A stretch of 64,000 nucleotides of DNA. It comes from Paragorgia papillata (lineage: Eukaryota > Cnidaria > Anthozoa > Scleralcyonacea > Coralliidae). Shown piece after piece: positions 29,975 to 39,954 of the stretch; the stretch's first letter is position 1; every line of letters begins with the position of its first letter. A program made the translations under genes and the position numbers. The DNA lies in the NCBI GenBank assembly GCA_035771165.1, contig JAWNZC010000003.1, positions 1,050,001 to 1,114,000 on the forward strand. Direction: 5' to 3'. The notes under the pieces were generated by a model that saw nothing but the letters and a program-made list of their open reading frames with translations, was not told the origin of the DNA and did not search any database.

Positions 29975-30228
29975 AAAAGAAATTGCGCTTTTATATTCTT
30001 ACTTCATTCCAAAAAAGCACTAATAAATAAATAAAATAGTCTTAAAAAAGCTAAACGATAATAAAAAATAAACGTTAATAAATTAAAAATCGGCTTAAAA
30101 AAGCTAACGTTAATTACATAATCAATTCCAAATAAGGTCATAAAAGGTAATAAAAGCTAAAAAAAAGCATAAAAAAATAACAATTAAGAGAAGCTACGCA
30201 GTTTTTTTATTATCCACTCACTTACAAA

Positions 30229-30816
30229 ATGGAGACTATCGAAGCATCATTTAACAAAGAGAAATGTTTAATTTGTAGCGATGAATTTAAAAGACTTCCA
30301 TCAGGAAGACTATTCATATGACGTGACGCATATCAAGATCATCTAGCCAGATTGACAAATGAAACTAACAGCGCATACCCACTGTTCAAATATGTTGCAT
30401 ATTTTCCGAACAAGAACGAACTAGAAGAATGGTTTGCTACAGAGAAACCAGCTTCAGCTGATTACGCAGCAGTACACCAAGCAGATAGAACTATACTATT
30501 TACAATATTTCCCTATGTTGAACACTTTATTACGCTACCAACAAGACTCTGTCTTCAATGGATCGCGATAGCCTCACAAAAGGAAAATGTAATACTAGAC
30601 TACCAACTATCAATACAAACTGAATGTGCTTTTTTAATTGAACTATCATTAGAAATGATTGTCATATCGAAATGTGATGCGATTCTAAAGAATATATTAT
30701 CAATTTCATGTAAACATGAAAACAAACATAACTATGAAAGGATTATCAACAAAAGAAGAAATAAAAGGAAAAGAGAACTAGATAATACGATCCATGAGCA
30801 AATAGAAGAAGCGTAA
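30229..30816 (+). pseudogene. hypothetical protein with in-frame TGA after 30 codons
   Basis: An ATG at 30,229 opens a frame with a zinc-knuckle-like KCLICSDEF (residues 12-20) and LPSGRLFI, then a TGA at 30,319-30,321. The same frame continues without another stop to 30,816 (an internal ATG lies at 30,352) with FKYVAYFPNKNELEEWFATEKP, a helical middle and a basic RIINKRRNKRKRE tail. Continuity of frame and sensible composition across the TGA suggest one 195-codon gene with a single nonsense change, or readthrough. A GTATGT donor-like sequence at 30,818 directly follows the stop. Confidence 0.5.
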
Positions 30817-30991
30817 GGTATGTAAAAAAAATTATTACCCTTTCTTCTTGTTCTCTTTTTGTTTTTTCTTCACACTCTTCAAATAAATAACGCATCGCTT
30901 CAGGATTATTATTAAAATATTCAGCAAACGACGTGCAAATTCTTCTCTTATTCTCCATTGCCATCTCCAGCTCGGATGGCTCCATTTTCAA
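30746..30991 (-). CDS. possible small protein with C-terminal membrane anchor
   Basis: 81 residues: acidic/helical start (EPSELEMAMENKRRICTSFAEYFNNNPEAMRYLFEECEEKTKREQEERV) and a hydrophobic C terminus (FFTYLTLLLFAHGSYYLVLFSFYFFF). It overlaps the end of the plus-strand 30.2-kb gene by about 70 bp. The hydrophobic part may be intronic, because a GGGTAATAA donor-like site falls at the junction. Doubtful but the N-terminal half looks coding. Confidence 0.35.
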   Translation of the reverse strand: MKMEPSELEMAMENKRRICTSFAEYFNNNPEAMRYLFEECEEKTKREQEERVIIFFTYLTLLLFAHGSYYLVLFSFYFFFC

Positions 30992-31075
30992 AGTATAATT
31001 TTTGTTTATAATTAAAACTCTTTTATATTCTCTCTTTATTTTTTTTCTTTTAGATGGAAAATTGTACTAAGCAAT

Positions 31076-31222
31076 ATGGATTGTGAAAATATATTTTGTT
31101 TCTTTACTTGTCGACAATGCGAAGTTAATGCATTTTATTGTAAAAAAGTTAAGGTTAAAGTCTTTAAACATTGTGATTGTATAGAAAGACAACAACGCTG
31201 GTGGAAAAGATATAATCTTTAA
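31076..31222 (+). CDS. 48-residue Cys-rich peptide, possible exon
   Basis: Reads MDCENIFCFFTCRQCEVNAF, then YCKK, a basic strand and HCDCIERQQRWWKRYNL: eight Cys and one His in 48 residues, resembling a zinc-binding module. A polypyrimidine tract and AG end at 31,053, 23 bp before the ATG, and a strong GTATGT donor lies at 30,818, so it may be a downstream exon or a separately translated frame of the 30.2-kb transcript. Too short for a firm call. Confidence 0.4.
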   Translation: MDCENIFCFFTCRQCEVNAFYCKKVKVKVFKHCDCIERQQRWWKRYNL

Positions 31223-31297
31223 AAAATAATACTTGTAACAAAAAAAAACCCATGGAAATCTACCATGGAAAATAAATTTTTACCTTTTCTCAATCTC

Positions 31298-31660
31298 TCA
31301 GTTCTCCTTCAATTTTAAAATATAATCTTTATAAAACACAACTTTTCCCAAAAACTTATGAAAATCGTCTTTCTTCAAAGTATCCAAAGTATAAAGATTT
31401 CCCAAGGGGTATCCATAATATTTTTCAATCTCTACTGCAGAAACCACTTCAAACAAAAGTTCCATATTTATTTCTTCTTCACTAGTATCTTTAATAACTT
31501 CCTCATTATCTTCACCTCCACGTATAATAACTTCCTCTCCACTACGTAATATCAAATTACTATCAGGATAAAATTCCCTAAAATAATTTAATTTTTCAAC
31601 TGATAAAAACTTCTCCTTCGACTGATCTGAGAAAAACTTCATCCATATCGCTTCAGCCAT
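31298..31660 (-). CDS. hypothetical acidic protein, 120 residues
   Basis: Unrecognised soluble protein with an acidic middle (GGEDNEEVIKDTSEEEIN, residues 48-66) and a C-terminal part with YYGYPLGNLYTLDTLKKDDFHKFLGKVVFYKDYIL. Starts MAEAIWMKFFSDQSKEKF. It is the last convincing gene of the AT-rich block; beyond it the sequence turns to low-complexity and then host-type repeats. Confidence 0.55.
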   Translation of the reverse strand: MAEAIWMKFFSDQSKEKFLSVEKLNYFREFYPDSNLILRSGEEVIIRGGEDNEEVIKDTSEEEINMELLFEVVSAVEIEKYYGYPLGNLYTLDTLKKDDFHKFLGKVVFYKDYILKLKEN

Positions 31661-32090
31661 TTTTTACAACTGACTAAAATTTAAAATGAAAAAAAAAATT
31701 TTTTAATATAAATATATTTCTATAAATTAAAAATATTTTTTTCCAATTTTTCGACATATATGGAGAAACGTAAAATTAAAAAAAAACAGAAACAAAATAC
31801 AAAAAAAAACAACTATATATTCAATCGCAATTATTTTTATTTAATTTTTTCCTTAGGGAATCACAACTTTCACGCTATCAACGTTCACTACTTCTATACT
31901 TCAAAGAAAAAAAAATTTTTCTTCCTTTTTTTAAATTTTTTTACACACACACCAAAAAAAATCCCCAACCCACCCCGAACACAAACCACACCTATGAATT
32001 AATTAAAAAAATAAACAGCCAACACCCACTCTCTAGCACCCTCCGTCCAAAATCGACTTTAATTTATTCCTACTTGCACCTGATTGGTTG
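31661..32090. other. AT-rich gap; probable right edge of the viral block
   Basis: Low-complexity A/T runs with no supported gene. Terminal inverted repeats of a Polinton were looked for at both edges and none was found, so the boundary is approximate. Confidence 0.4.
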
Positions 32091-32159
32091 AAAAAAAAAA
32101 TAAAGCAATATGATTGGTTAATCACTAGTATCCAATCTCCAACACACACAAAAAAAATA

Positions 32160-32450
32160 GTATTATTAATAACACTACTTATGACCTTCCTTACTGAAAG
32201 TCTCACTACAGCTAAAGAACTTTATGTCACTGCTATTCTACCGGAGCTACTTGCTAAATGGTTCACAAGGCCAAGAACTGACCATGCAGATATCTCATCT
32301 AGTCATTTGTATTGTTACTGTAGAGTTACAGACAGTCAATCCCTAGTTTTGGTTTGTCAAAATTCCTCTTGCATTTTTAGAAAATTTCATCTAAAGTGCT
32401 GTGGACTGTCTAGGAAACCTTATACACAGAAATGGTATTGTCCAGATTGA
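32160..32450 (+). pseudogene. PHD-finger fragment of a mobile-element type gene
   Basis: The frame encodes [20 protein letters not shown] followed by a PHD zinc finger, [18 protein letters not shown] then [13 protein letters not shown] and WYCPD: the Cys4-His-Cys3 pattern is visible, but the last knuckle is cut by the stop. ILPELL-KWFTRP before a PHD finger is a combination I know from invertebrate SWIM/YqaJ recombinase-type genes; another such gene lies at about 40-41.4 kb but lacks this end. Probably a decayed 3' exon. No complete gene around it. Confidence 0.55.
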
Positions 32451-32659
32451 AAGAAACCACAGAAGCTGCAACCACCAGCATCAAGTATCAGTATGGATCC
32501 AGAACCATAGCTGTATTTCTTGGGAATTTTTACTTTATAGCTTACTTCAATCTATTCCAAGAGTTTAGATCAGTATTTCCTGAAGTAACTCTTAGAATGG
32601 ATTTAGAACTTAAATCAGATTTTTATTGCAATCCATTTCCAAGAGTTGTGTATAGATCT

Positions 32660-33300
32660 TAACATTTTTATTAACCCATTAAGAGGGCAAGGGGACACTT
32701 TAGTTAGTACCCCAAAAGTCCCCAAAATTAGGTCTAGACCCAGTTCCTTTCTTGTTAATTCGAAGACCAGAGAAAATACGTGTTTATCGATGGATAAATA
32801 AATAAAAAAAACAGCAAGAAAATGAAATAATTGTATTTTTTTAAATAATTTTTGCTACATTATTGTCATTGAATTCTCCAAGATCATGAAACAAAATATG
32901 CTTGTTGGTAAGAAGAATTACAGGGCGAATCAAACAACTGATGTTTATTGTTCATTGTTTGGGGGCGAACAGGGTTCGAATTAAGTCAATTAACAGTGTG
33001 CAATATGCAGTTTGCACATTGTTTTGGTCAAAACAAAGAAAACTGCATAGCACTTTTCAAAACCATGTGCTAAAAATACTTAACAAGTACATGGTAAAGT
33101 CTTCTCAGACACAGCATTGTCCAAGAATTGCATATCATTTTACGTCAACTAATTCAAACCCTGGAGGTAAAGTATCAATTGTCGGGATTTTCACTGTCAG
33201 AATGACATTTATTAATTTAATATTTTTATTAATTTATAAACATATCTTCAAAATGACATTTATTAATTAAACTGTAAAACTTAAGACTACAAAAATGCAG
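32660..33300. other. no gene recognised
   Basis: AT-rich repeat-derived sequence; open frames here show no family signature. A direct repeat of TGACATTTATTAAT occurs at about 33,202 and 33,253. Confidence 0.4.
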
Positions 33301-34549
33301 CTAGTCCACTGACACCACAGACTTGCAGCAGTTCACTAGAGCACAGCACACAAATGCTATCTTGTCCAGTAAACACGGGATGCCACTGGTGGACTGTAGA
33401 TAGTCAATAGGTATAATGCCATGACCGAGAATTGAGTATTTCTGCCGAACAGAGCCAATCACTCTCGACATGTATTCGTACATTAGCAATAGACCGTGTT
33501 GATTCTATCTCAAATGGAGACAGCTGTGCCTTGCCTCGTGTGAAACTTGGGATCTGACGCCTTGCGCAGTAGAGGCCACAGCTTTTCTCTATGTCAAATC
33601 CATGGTCAGCTAAAACCAAATCTCCTGGCACTAACTTCTTTATAGTCCACAGTGATCAGTGATGAACTTGTCGGAAGCACGTCCTCCCCATCCTTTAGAA
33701 ATGTATGATACAGTTCCCGATGGGGTTATTTTCGAAGCAGTCAATTATAACTGCACAAGATGAAAACTTCTGTCGAAAGCACATTGCCATTGTAAGTTTG
33801 AGCTCTTCCCTTTCAGGCCAATGAATAAAGAATCCCATCGCAGAATACATGGCTTGAATGCAACTCTGAAAGACCCCAGACACTGTCAAGGCATGAATAC
33901 CAAATCTATAGCCAACATCCTGCACAGATAAGTTTCAAACGAAATCGCATAAGAGTCATTAATAGCTGTTGGAACTTGGTCACTGAGCTGCTATGCACTA
34001 GTCCAGGGCTAATCATGTCAAGTACAGCTTTCAAAACGGAGTTGTCTGGTCTCTTTTCGGGATCATTGTTTTCCTCCAGACACAGTCTCCTTCTCGTAGA
34101 TCTTTCCGAAGCACGCTGGTATCTATTTAAAGCTGTAACCTTTGAAGATTTTCAAACAGAACACGAACTGTGGCCCATTGCAATTGAAGGTGTCCAGTCG
34201 GGATGAGTTTGGTTGTATAGTTTGGCTGGTTCTCCTAAAAATATACAACCAAATTTAAACCTAATACGTTCAAGAATTATCTCTATGTCCGATCTTATAA
34301 GCATCAAGAAAGAAAATTCACGAGCATACTTTACCTTGATGGAAATGTGAAGAGCAAACCAAAGAGTTCTTGACCATTTGACACACCGTCTTGGCGAATA
34401 TTTGCAAGCCAAGAATCTCGTCGTTTTTTTAGAAATTTCGTATGTTTTTTCCCCTGGTGAGTTCGCACAGTTGGTACTCTGAAAAACCTCACGTTTTTAC
34501 ACTTTTCCTCACGATTTGAACAACCATAAACGCAACAAAATCGTCCCAT
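33301..34549 (-). pseudogene. THAP-finger DDE_Tnp_4 transposase remnant
   Basis: On -, a THAP-type finger starts at 34,549 (MGRFCCVYGCSNREEK with C-x4-C and a following FFRVP), then fragments of a DDE_Tnp_4 nuclease: [20 protein letters not shown] and [20 protein letters not shown]...CAVIIDCFE (33,925-33,695; first catalytic Asp), and [20 protein letters not shown] with a [11 protein letters not shown] end (33,631-33,404; second Asp and terminal Glu). Frames change between fragments and part of the middle is missing, so it is a dead copy. Such transposases occur in many invertebrates and fishes. A related but separate DDE_Tnp_4 copy lies at 41.7-44.8 kb. Confidence 0.75.
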
Positions 34550-34890
34550 CGCATCGAGCAGGTCTCATTTTGACCGAAATGTACGACAGAGTTGCCTTTC
34601 AATATGGCGGCATAGCAACTGTTACTAAGGGATCACGTGCTCGTGCAAAGCCTCTATTCTCGGATTCGTTAACTTTAGGTGTACAGGAAAAAGTTCCAGT
34701 CATACAAAATAGATCATAATACATCAAAATACATCATCAAAAAGTGATTTGGGAAGCTATTGCTAGAATACTAATTTATGGTTATACTACAGAAAAATAT
34801 TTTTCTCTTTCTCTGTCCTTAGTATTTGTTGCATCTTGTCTTTCTGAGGAATAGAGCTGGACTGATCTTGGCCTACTGCAGTCATTTCGA

Positions 34891-35419
34891 ATGTACATCT
34901 CGGATGATGAACGCGAAGCATATGACAAATACACTAAAGGAGACATATCACCGGATGATGATCTTGAATTATTGAGTTCTTACAAGTGCTATCGCACTCC
35001 AAATCCTGAAAATATTTTGTCAATATTTTCTGAGCTTGCACACCAAGAACTCATTCAAAAACCAAAATATATCGTTGGTCCTCTCACATGCATGTATTAA
35101 AGTCATTTCCTCTTTCAAACCTTAGATGGTTTAAAACAGTTGTATGAAGAAAAGCGACCAACTGACCCCAAATTAGTAAAACTGCTTAAGTGTGAACCTG
35201 CTAAGGATACTGAACAACCATTGTTTAGATTATTTGAAGAGGTACATTAAGTCACTACAAGGTCGGTGTTTAACACAGTTTTCTTCAATTTATCACATTG
35301 CCCATACTTGTGCACCTTCGTTAGAGTTACCAAGCACATACCAGTCTTACAATGACTTAGCTGAAGAGTTTACTAATATCTTGGCTGATAAATTGTCATG
35401 GTCGTTTTCTATTGTTTAA
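34891..35419 (+). pseudogene. HECT-like E3 ligase fragment
   Basis: Fragments in two frames: DDEREAYDKYTKGDISPDDD with SSYKCYRTPNPENILSIFSELAHQELIQKPKY (34,891-35,100), a YEEKRPTDPKLVKLLKCEP stretch, and IAHTCAPSLELPSTYQSYND (35,192-35,419). AHTC followed by LELP fits the catalytic Cys loop of HECT domains, in the divergent G2E3-like group common in cnidarian repeats. Frames shift and an ATG-less middle is present, so it is a relic. Not near any intact gene. Confidence 0.5.
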
Positions 35420-36140
35420 GCGTTTCGATTTAAAAAGCTAGTGACAGTGTTTTATTGTTCTGTTACACAAGCTGTAAATTAAGTTTACAACTAAGTATGT
35501 ACAGCTAAAAATAAGGCCTGATATGTGCTATCTGTTGCACACTACTGATAGTGCAAGTATTTATGTTAAGCTGTAGTCTTTCAATACACTTCTTTTTGAG
35601 TATATAAACAACCTGTAATTACTGGTATTTCCTAGTTGTTGTATTTGAACATTTCATAAAAATAAAGTGTAGTCTGCAAAGTGAAGGCACATGCAGGTAT
35701 TCTATTAATTGGCAAAACATGGATTAGTTGCTTGTTTGAGTTATATAATATGTTTATGTTGATATACTTTGTTCATATTTATTTCAATACATGTTTCAAT
35801 AAAACAAATTAAACAAACTACTGAATGTACTTTCTTCTTGGTTCATATTATTTTCAATACATATTATACATTCAAACTTGATTCTCGTTACTCATTGCTC
35901 AACTATGCCAGTTAATTCTCAATGTTCAGCAGTTGTGAATTATACTGTGAATTATATGCTGATGACGTCACAACTTTAAAAGCGCGCGAAAATAACAAAA
36001 TGGCTTGCAGTAGATTTGCTTCTGTCAATGAAGAAAACTCTTGAATGTATAATTAAACAATTATTGCATTCGGTTCACACATGATATTTAACAATTATTC
36101 ACCGAAGTGGAGGTGAATAGTGCTGGATATTATTAGATAA
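35420..36140. other. no gene recognised
   Basis: AT-rich non-coding DNA following the HECT-like fragment, with AATAAA-type signals at about 35,660 and 35,800. Confidence 0.4.
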
Positions 36141-36147
36141 TAAGTCG

Positions 36148-36232
36148 AGACAAGAATTATCCAGACCTCGGTCAATGTTATCTGCTCAGCCTTCGGCAGA
36201 TAACATTGACCGAGGTCTGGACAATTCTTGAT
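36148..36232. repeat. near-perfect 85-bp hairpin
   Basis: Left arm AAGAATTATCCAGACCTCGG through ATTATCTGC-type sequence pairs with the right arm (GCAGATAACATTGACCGAGG...CAATTCTT) around a TCAGCCTTCG loop. Only one or two mismatches. Typical of very short foldback MITEs in cnidarian genomes. Confidence 0.9.
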
Positions 36233-36411
36233 ACCGTACTCAATCTCATCCAATGTAATTGTTTATTGTTTTAATAAACAAATTATTAACAAACTATTGA
36301 ATGAGATTCTATCTTTTCTCACTTAATAATTGTATACACCTGCTAAACACGATCACGCCAGGACACCCATCATCATGTAGGGGATCTGTCTTCCTGTAAC
36401 ACGGTAGTTAG

Positions 36412-37770
36412 CTATTCATTTACATTCATTGGTGGTACAGAAACATCATAATCATCATCACTGATTTGAAGAGCGGCATCTGCATCGAAATAAGTTCCAG
36501 TGCCAATTCCATTGATAGCCTCGTTCTCCTGTCTTGGGTTCTGTTCTCCTGCTGAGTTGCAATTTGACATTGTTCCTCTAATGAACAGTTGCTCTGGGCT
36601 AAAGTTTTCACCCGTGCTAACTGGATGAGCATTCCATTGGCACTTGAATTCATACAGCGATATATGAATTCTTGGAATGAAAACATAATGCAATGTGAAA
36701 AGATGAGTTTCACTTAGACTATCAAGCAAACCTTCTTTCTCCATTGTAGTAAATAGCCAGATGTAGTGAGAAAGCACATCGTAGTAAACGTCTCTGTGTA
36801 AGCGTTCAACTCTGATGTTGTGCACAGATTTGCCAGTTATTATGCTCCCTCTGTTGCACCCTCTGTGTTGCAGCATGTAACGAGCGACGCCGACGTTTTC
36901 TAAACCGTGGTCAGAGCGAACTCTTGACGGTAAACCATACTCGGCGACACCACGTTCAAAAAATTCTAAAACGGTTGATGCACGGTTATTGTTAGCACAT
37001 CCTAGGTATATGACAAGTCTGTTGTAGCCATCGATGCAGGCATGAATGACTAAACGCCAACGTATCAGCTTGTGATTGCCGTCTATGTGCCACAACGCGT
37101 TCGGGTGCAGAACGTGGTACCTCCTTCTATAAATTGTTGGATTCCACCAAAGAGCCGGGACAATTGGATCAATTCTTCTCAGACAGTTCCACACCCTGTG
37201 TCTTCTCTGAGTGCGCCAATCATTCTACTCTGACCAATGTTAGGAGTAACGTTCCTTATATCTTCCAGAACGTGGGAGAGCTCTACGTCGATGTCAGTAA
37301 CATTTTCATCAATACCAAGTTCGTTCTTTCTCCTCCAAAGTTCGTGTTGACACATGAAGTAACTTAGCAATGTCGACCTACGAAAAATGCTTACTTCTTA
37401 AAAATTCCAGTTGACTTTTCTTGATATCGTACCTTGGTCGACCCGGTCTGTTATTCTGGTGAGTGGGACAACTGTAAGCTCTTTCATCATTAATTGATTG
37501 CAATGGTTCAACCTCCTCAGACAGCCTCCGTTGAATTGGCGTTATACAGGCTAAAACGTCCGCAAGCATATGCCAATTATCCTGCTCATCGTTTGTGTTG
37601 TTCACTAACGAAATGAAAGCAGCACACATCTCTTCTGTCCGACGACATAAGATTTCTAGCCGATCAAGCCTGGTCGACATTTCATCGGTATCGTTTTGAC
37701 TAAAAGTTGATGCTACCCCTGCTACAACAGATTTGCAGGACGTTAAAAATGATGTCCACTCAACATCCAC
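36412..37770 (-). pseudogene. rve-integrase-like transposase gene with one frameshift
   Basis: Three minus-strand frames: 37,770-37,378 (helical N terminus ending in NRPGRPRYDIKKSQLEFLRS, a helix-turn-helix-like lead), 37,370-37,179 (WRRKNELGIDENVTDIDVEL) and 37,194-36,412 (integrase core). In the core, [20 protein letters not shown] carries catalytic Asp 1, [17 protein letters not shown] carries Asp 2, and [12 protein letters not shown] carries the Glu, so the DDE triad looks intact. The order GRPR-HTH, linker, DDE core is that of a widespread animal family of integrase-core proteins, distinct from Polinton integrases (no HHCC finger or chromodomain). Two frame changes, near 37,375 and 37,185, make it a likely pseudogene unless spliced. 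Confidence 0.65.
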
Positions 37771-37919
37771 GAGTCTTTGTCCTCCTCTTTGATAAAGAGG
37801 CTTTATGTAAACGTTTTTGATCAGTGTATTAAACTAGAAATTTCTAAAAACCTAAAACATCAGTTCTGCCAGGTTCGTGCCGGGTTCGCAAAGCATCACA
37901 ATTAGCTGAATATACATTT

Positions 37920-38180
37920 TTTCAATGAGCATATATTTTTTTAAATTTAGCATATATTTTTAAAGTTTAGCATATATTTTTAAAGTTTAGCATATATCTT
38001 CAAAGTTCAGTATATATTTTTAAAGTTTAGCATATATTTTCAAAGTTTAGCATCTATTTCTAAACCAGTTGAGCATATATTTATGGAGTTCTGCCCATAT
38101 TTATTGAGCGCCATTTATATGTTGAGTTCAGAAGAAATTTTTAAAGTTTAGCACATATATTTATGTGATTCAGCAAATAT
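37920..38180 (+). repeat. minisatellite of about 24-bp units
   Basis: At least six diverged units of AGCATATATTTTTAAAGTTT type, the best at 37,940-38,060, degrading to the right. Confidence 0.9.
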
Positions 38181-38399
38181 TTGCTGTTTGGCACATAATT
38201 ATTTGACAAAAGCAATATTGTCCGCGTTGGCGCCTCATAAATACCGTCATGATAGTATTTATGAAGCTATATTTACATTTGCTACTACAACAAAATCGTT
38301 GACTTAGCGTGTCATAATTACAGAAATTGTTCAGATTTGTTGTATTTTTTTATTTAGTACGTATATAACAGGCTATACCAATCCACCTGAGTTCGCGAT

Positions 38400-38760
38400 G
38401 TTGGCACCCTTAAATTCTTCCAAGAAAAATACGCGAGAAAGAACGTCACACCGAAGAAAGTCAGTTATTCATACGAGGGATGCGAGCAGTTCCTCCTAAG
38501 TGTCGGGAAGGCCTACCTGGTGGAAGCTGCCATGGAATTTGGGGGGAATGGATGATATAACATCATATCCTACAAGACACATTCCTAAAAAAAAACTCAG
38601 AACGACAGCTGAAAAAAATACCTATTATGATCATGTAATTGGGGCTTTTGTGGATCACTTTGTGATGGTTGACTCGAACGACGATGTTGATACCGATCGA
38701 TACGAGACCATGGCACTTATCTCTAACGAAGACTGGATCGAGTAACTCATTTTCCTCAGA
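38400..38760 (+). pseudogene. fragment of an unrecognised repeat-type gene
   Basis: Coding-like stretches in two frames: KKVSYSYEGCEQFLLSVGKAYLVEAAM before about 38,535, then MDDITSYPTRHIPKKKLRTT and YYDHVIGAFVDHFVMVDSND in the frame 38,500-38,745. The join is shifted near a G-run at 38,540-38,550. The composition resembles cnidarian multi-copy genes of unknown function; no domain can be named. It ends in a DSNDDVDTDRYE acidic stretch, after which a different repeat begins. Confidence 0.35.
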
Positions 38761-39119
38761 ATCAGAAAATGAAGCTCGCGAACTGTTGATTTGGTCCCTT
38801 ACTAATGGCGTCGATCAGGAAATTGTGTTGGTAGATCAATACGAAGAAGGAACCTCGGGACCATTCTCGTTCCCAGAGCCCTCGTTTTGGGACTTCGCCC
38901 AGAAACGGAGGGCTCTGGTCAAATCGACAACGGAAGCCGAGTTTCCTGGTGCCGACGGAAAAACGTATGCGCTGAATTTTTATACGCGCGTGCGCTTTTA
39001 GCTTCTTTTAGCCACAGAACTGACAGAATGGCAACTGAAATCACTGAAAGTGTATTGCTTTTTGAAAGAGCATTGGCTTATTCTCTTGAAAAAATTGGAA
39101 AAAATAAGTAAATCTGAAG

Positions 39120-39575
39120 AAGCAGCAGCAGCAGTATGAAGCATTGAAACATCTCATCTTGTAGAAAAGAGACACTGTGTGTGTTCTCCCAACTGGTTAT
39201 GGAAAGTCGTTGATTTACCAGCTTCTGCCAAACGCCTTTGATTTCTATTTGTCCAATGTCAAGCTGGGAATAGAAGGCGACACTGATAGTACAGTTACAC
39301 AATCTACTATTGTTATCTCTCCCTTAAATGATTGATTAAGTTAACAAACTGGAAAAACACATGAATGTTTGTGTCTTGAAAGACGATAGAGAATTCGTTA
39401 CCGATAAAGATACATCGTGGAGAAACTTAAACAACCTAGGCAGATAATATTAACACATCCTGAAATCCTTATAGAGAGCACGAAAGTATTCAATAGTCTA
39501 CTCCGATCAGCATCTTTTAGAGAACGAATAAAGGCCATTGTTATCGATGAGGCACATTTAGTTATGGAACGGTAA
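39120..39575 (+). pseudogene. RecQ-like helicase fragment
   Basis: Reads QKRDTVCVLPTGYGKSLIYQ (Walker A, motif I of RecQ-type helicases) at about 39,165-39,225 and QIILTHPEILIESTKVFNSL followed by IKAIVIDEAHLVMER (motif II, DEAH) at about 39,440-39,570. Stops and frame changes lie between, and nothing downstream continues the helicase. This is the N-terminal half of a helicase domain, of the kind often dispersed with mobile elements in cnidarians. A host RecQ pseudogene is the alternative. Confidence 0.65.
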
Positions 39576-39805
39576 GTTGTCTTTTTATAAAATTAACCAA
39601 AAGGTCTATCTGTCGATCTGCAATTATAAGTTACATGATACGATAATTTTTGTCTACGATCGTCATGGTGGGTCATGCAATCGTCATACCATTACAGGGT
39701 GCATATAGCCTCTCTTCCATTATTGTTTTCACTCTATGTTCTACCTTTATTTGATGTTTATTAATTTAATTGTTAAGACAATAATGTATCCAACATGTTT
39801 GACAT

Positions 39806-39945
39806 ACCTGTGTGGAATATGTTGACAAACAGCGTCTTTAATGTGCTGCAGGCAAGGGAAATACTCAACTAACACTCTGGCTACTAGTGTAGTGAAGTCT
39901 GACTTCATCTTCTCAAGCTCATCTTTTGCAAGAAGATATTCTTTG
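39806..39945 (-). pseudogene. short coding relic, possibly DUF6589-like
   Basis: Minus-strand stretch KEYLLAKDELEKMKSDFTTL followed by VARVLVEYFPCLQHI, a pattern I associate with invertebrate DUF6589-type proteins. About 45 codons only and isolated from the 45.8-kb relic of similar type. Confidence 0.35.
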
Positions 39946-39954
39946 TTTTAAAAT

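Noticed and set aside
31760..32002. 80-residue plus-strand frame
   Set aside because: Low-complexity Lys/Phe/Asn translation of A/T runs.
36148..36232. Transcription terminator hairpin
   Set aside because: Stem far too long and not next to a gene; matches a short foldback MITE.
36412..37770. Integrase belonging to the Polinton-like block
   Set aside because: It lies beyond the AT-rich block among host-type repeats, has different base composition and a GRPR-HTH lead instead of HHCC finger and chromodomain.
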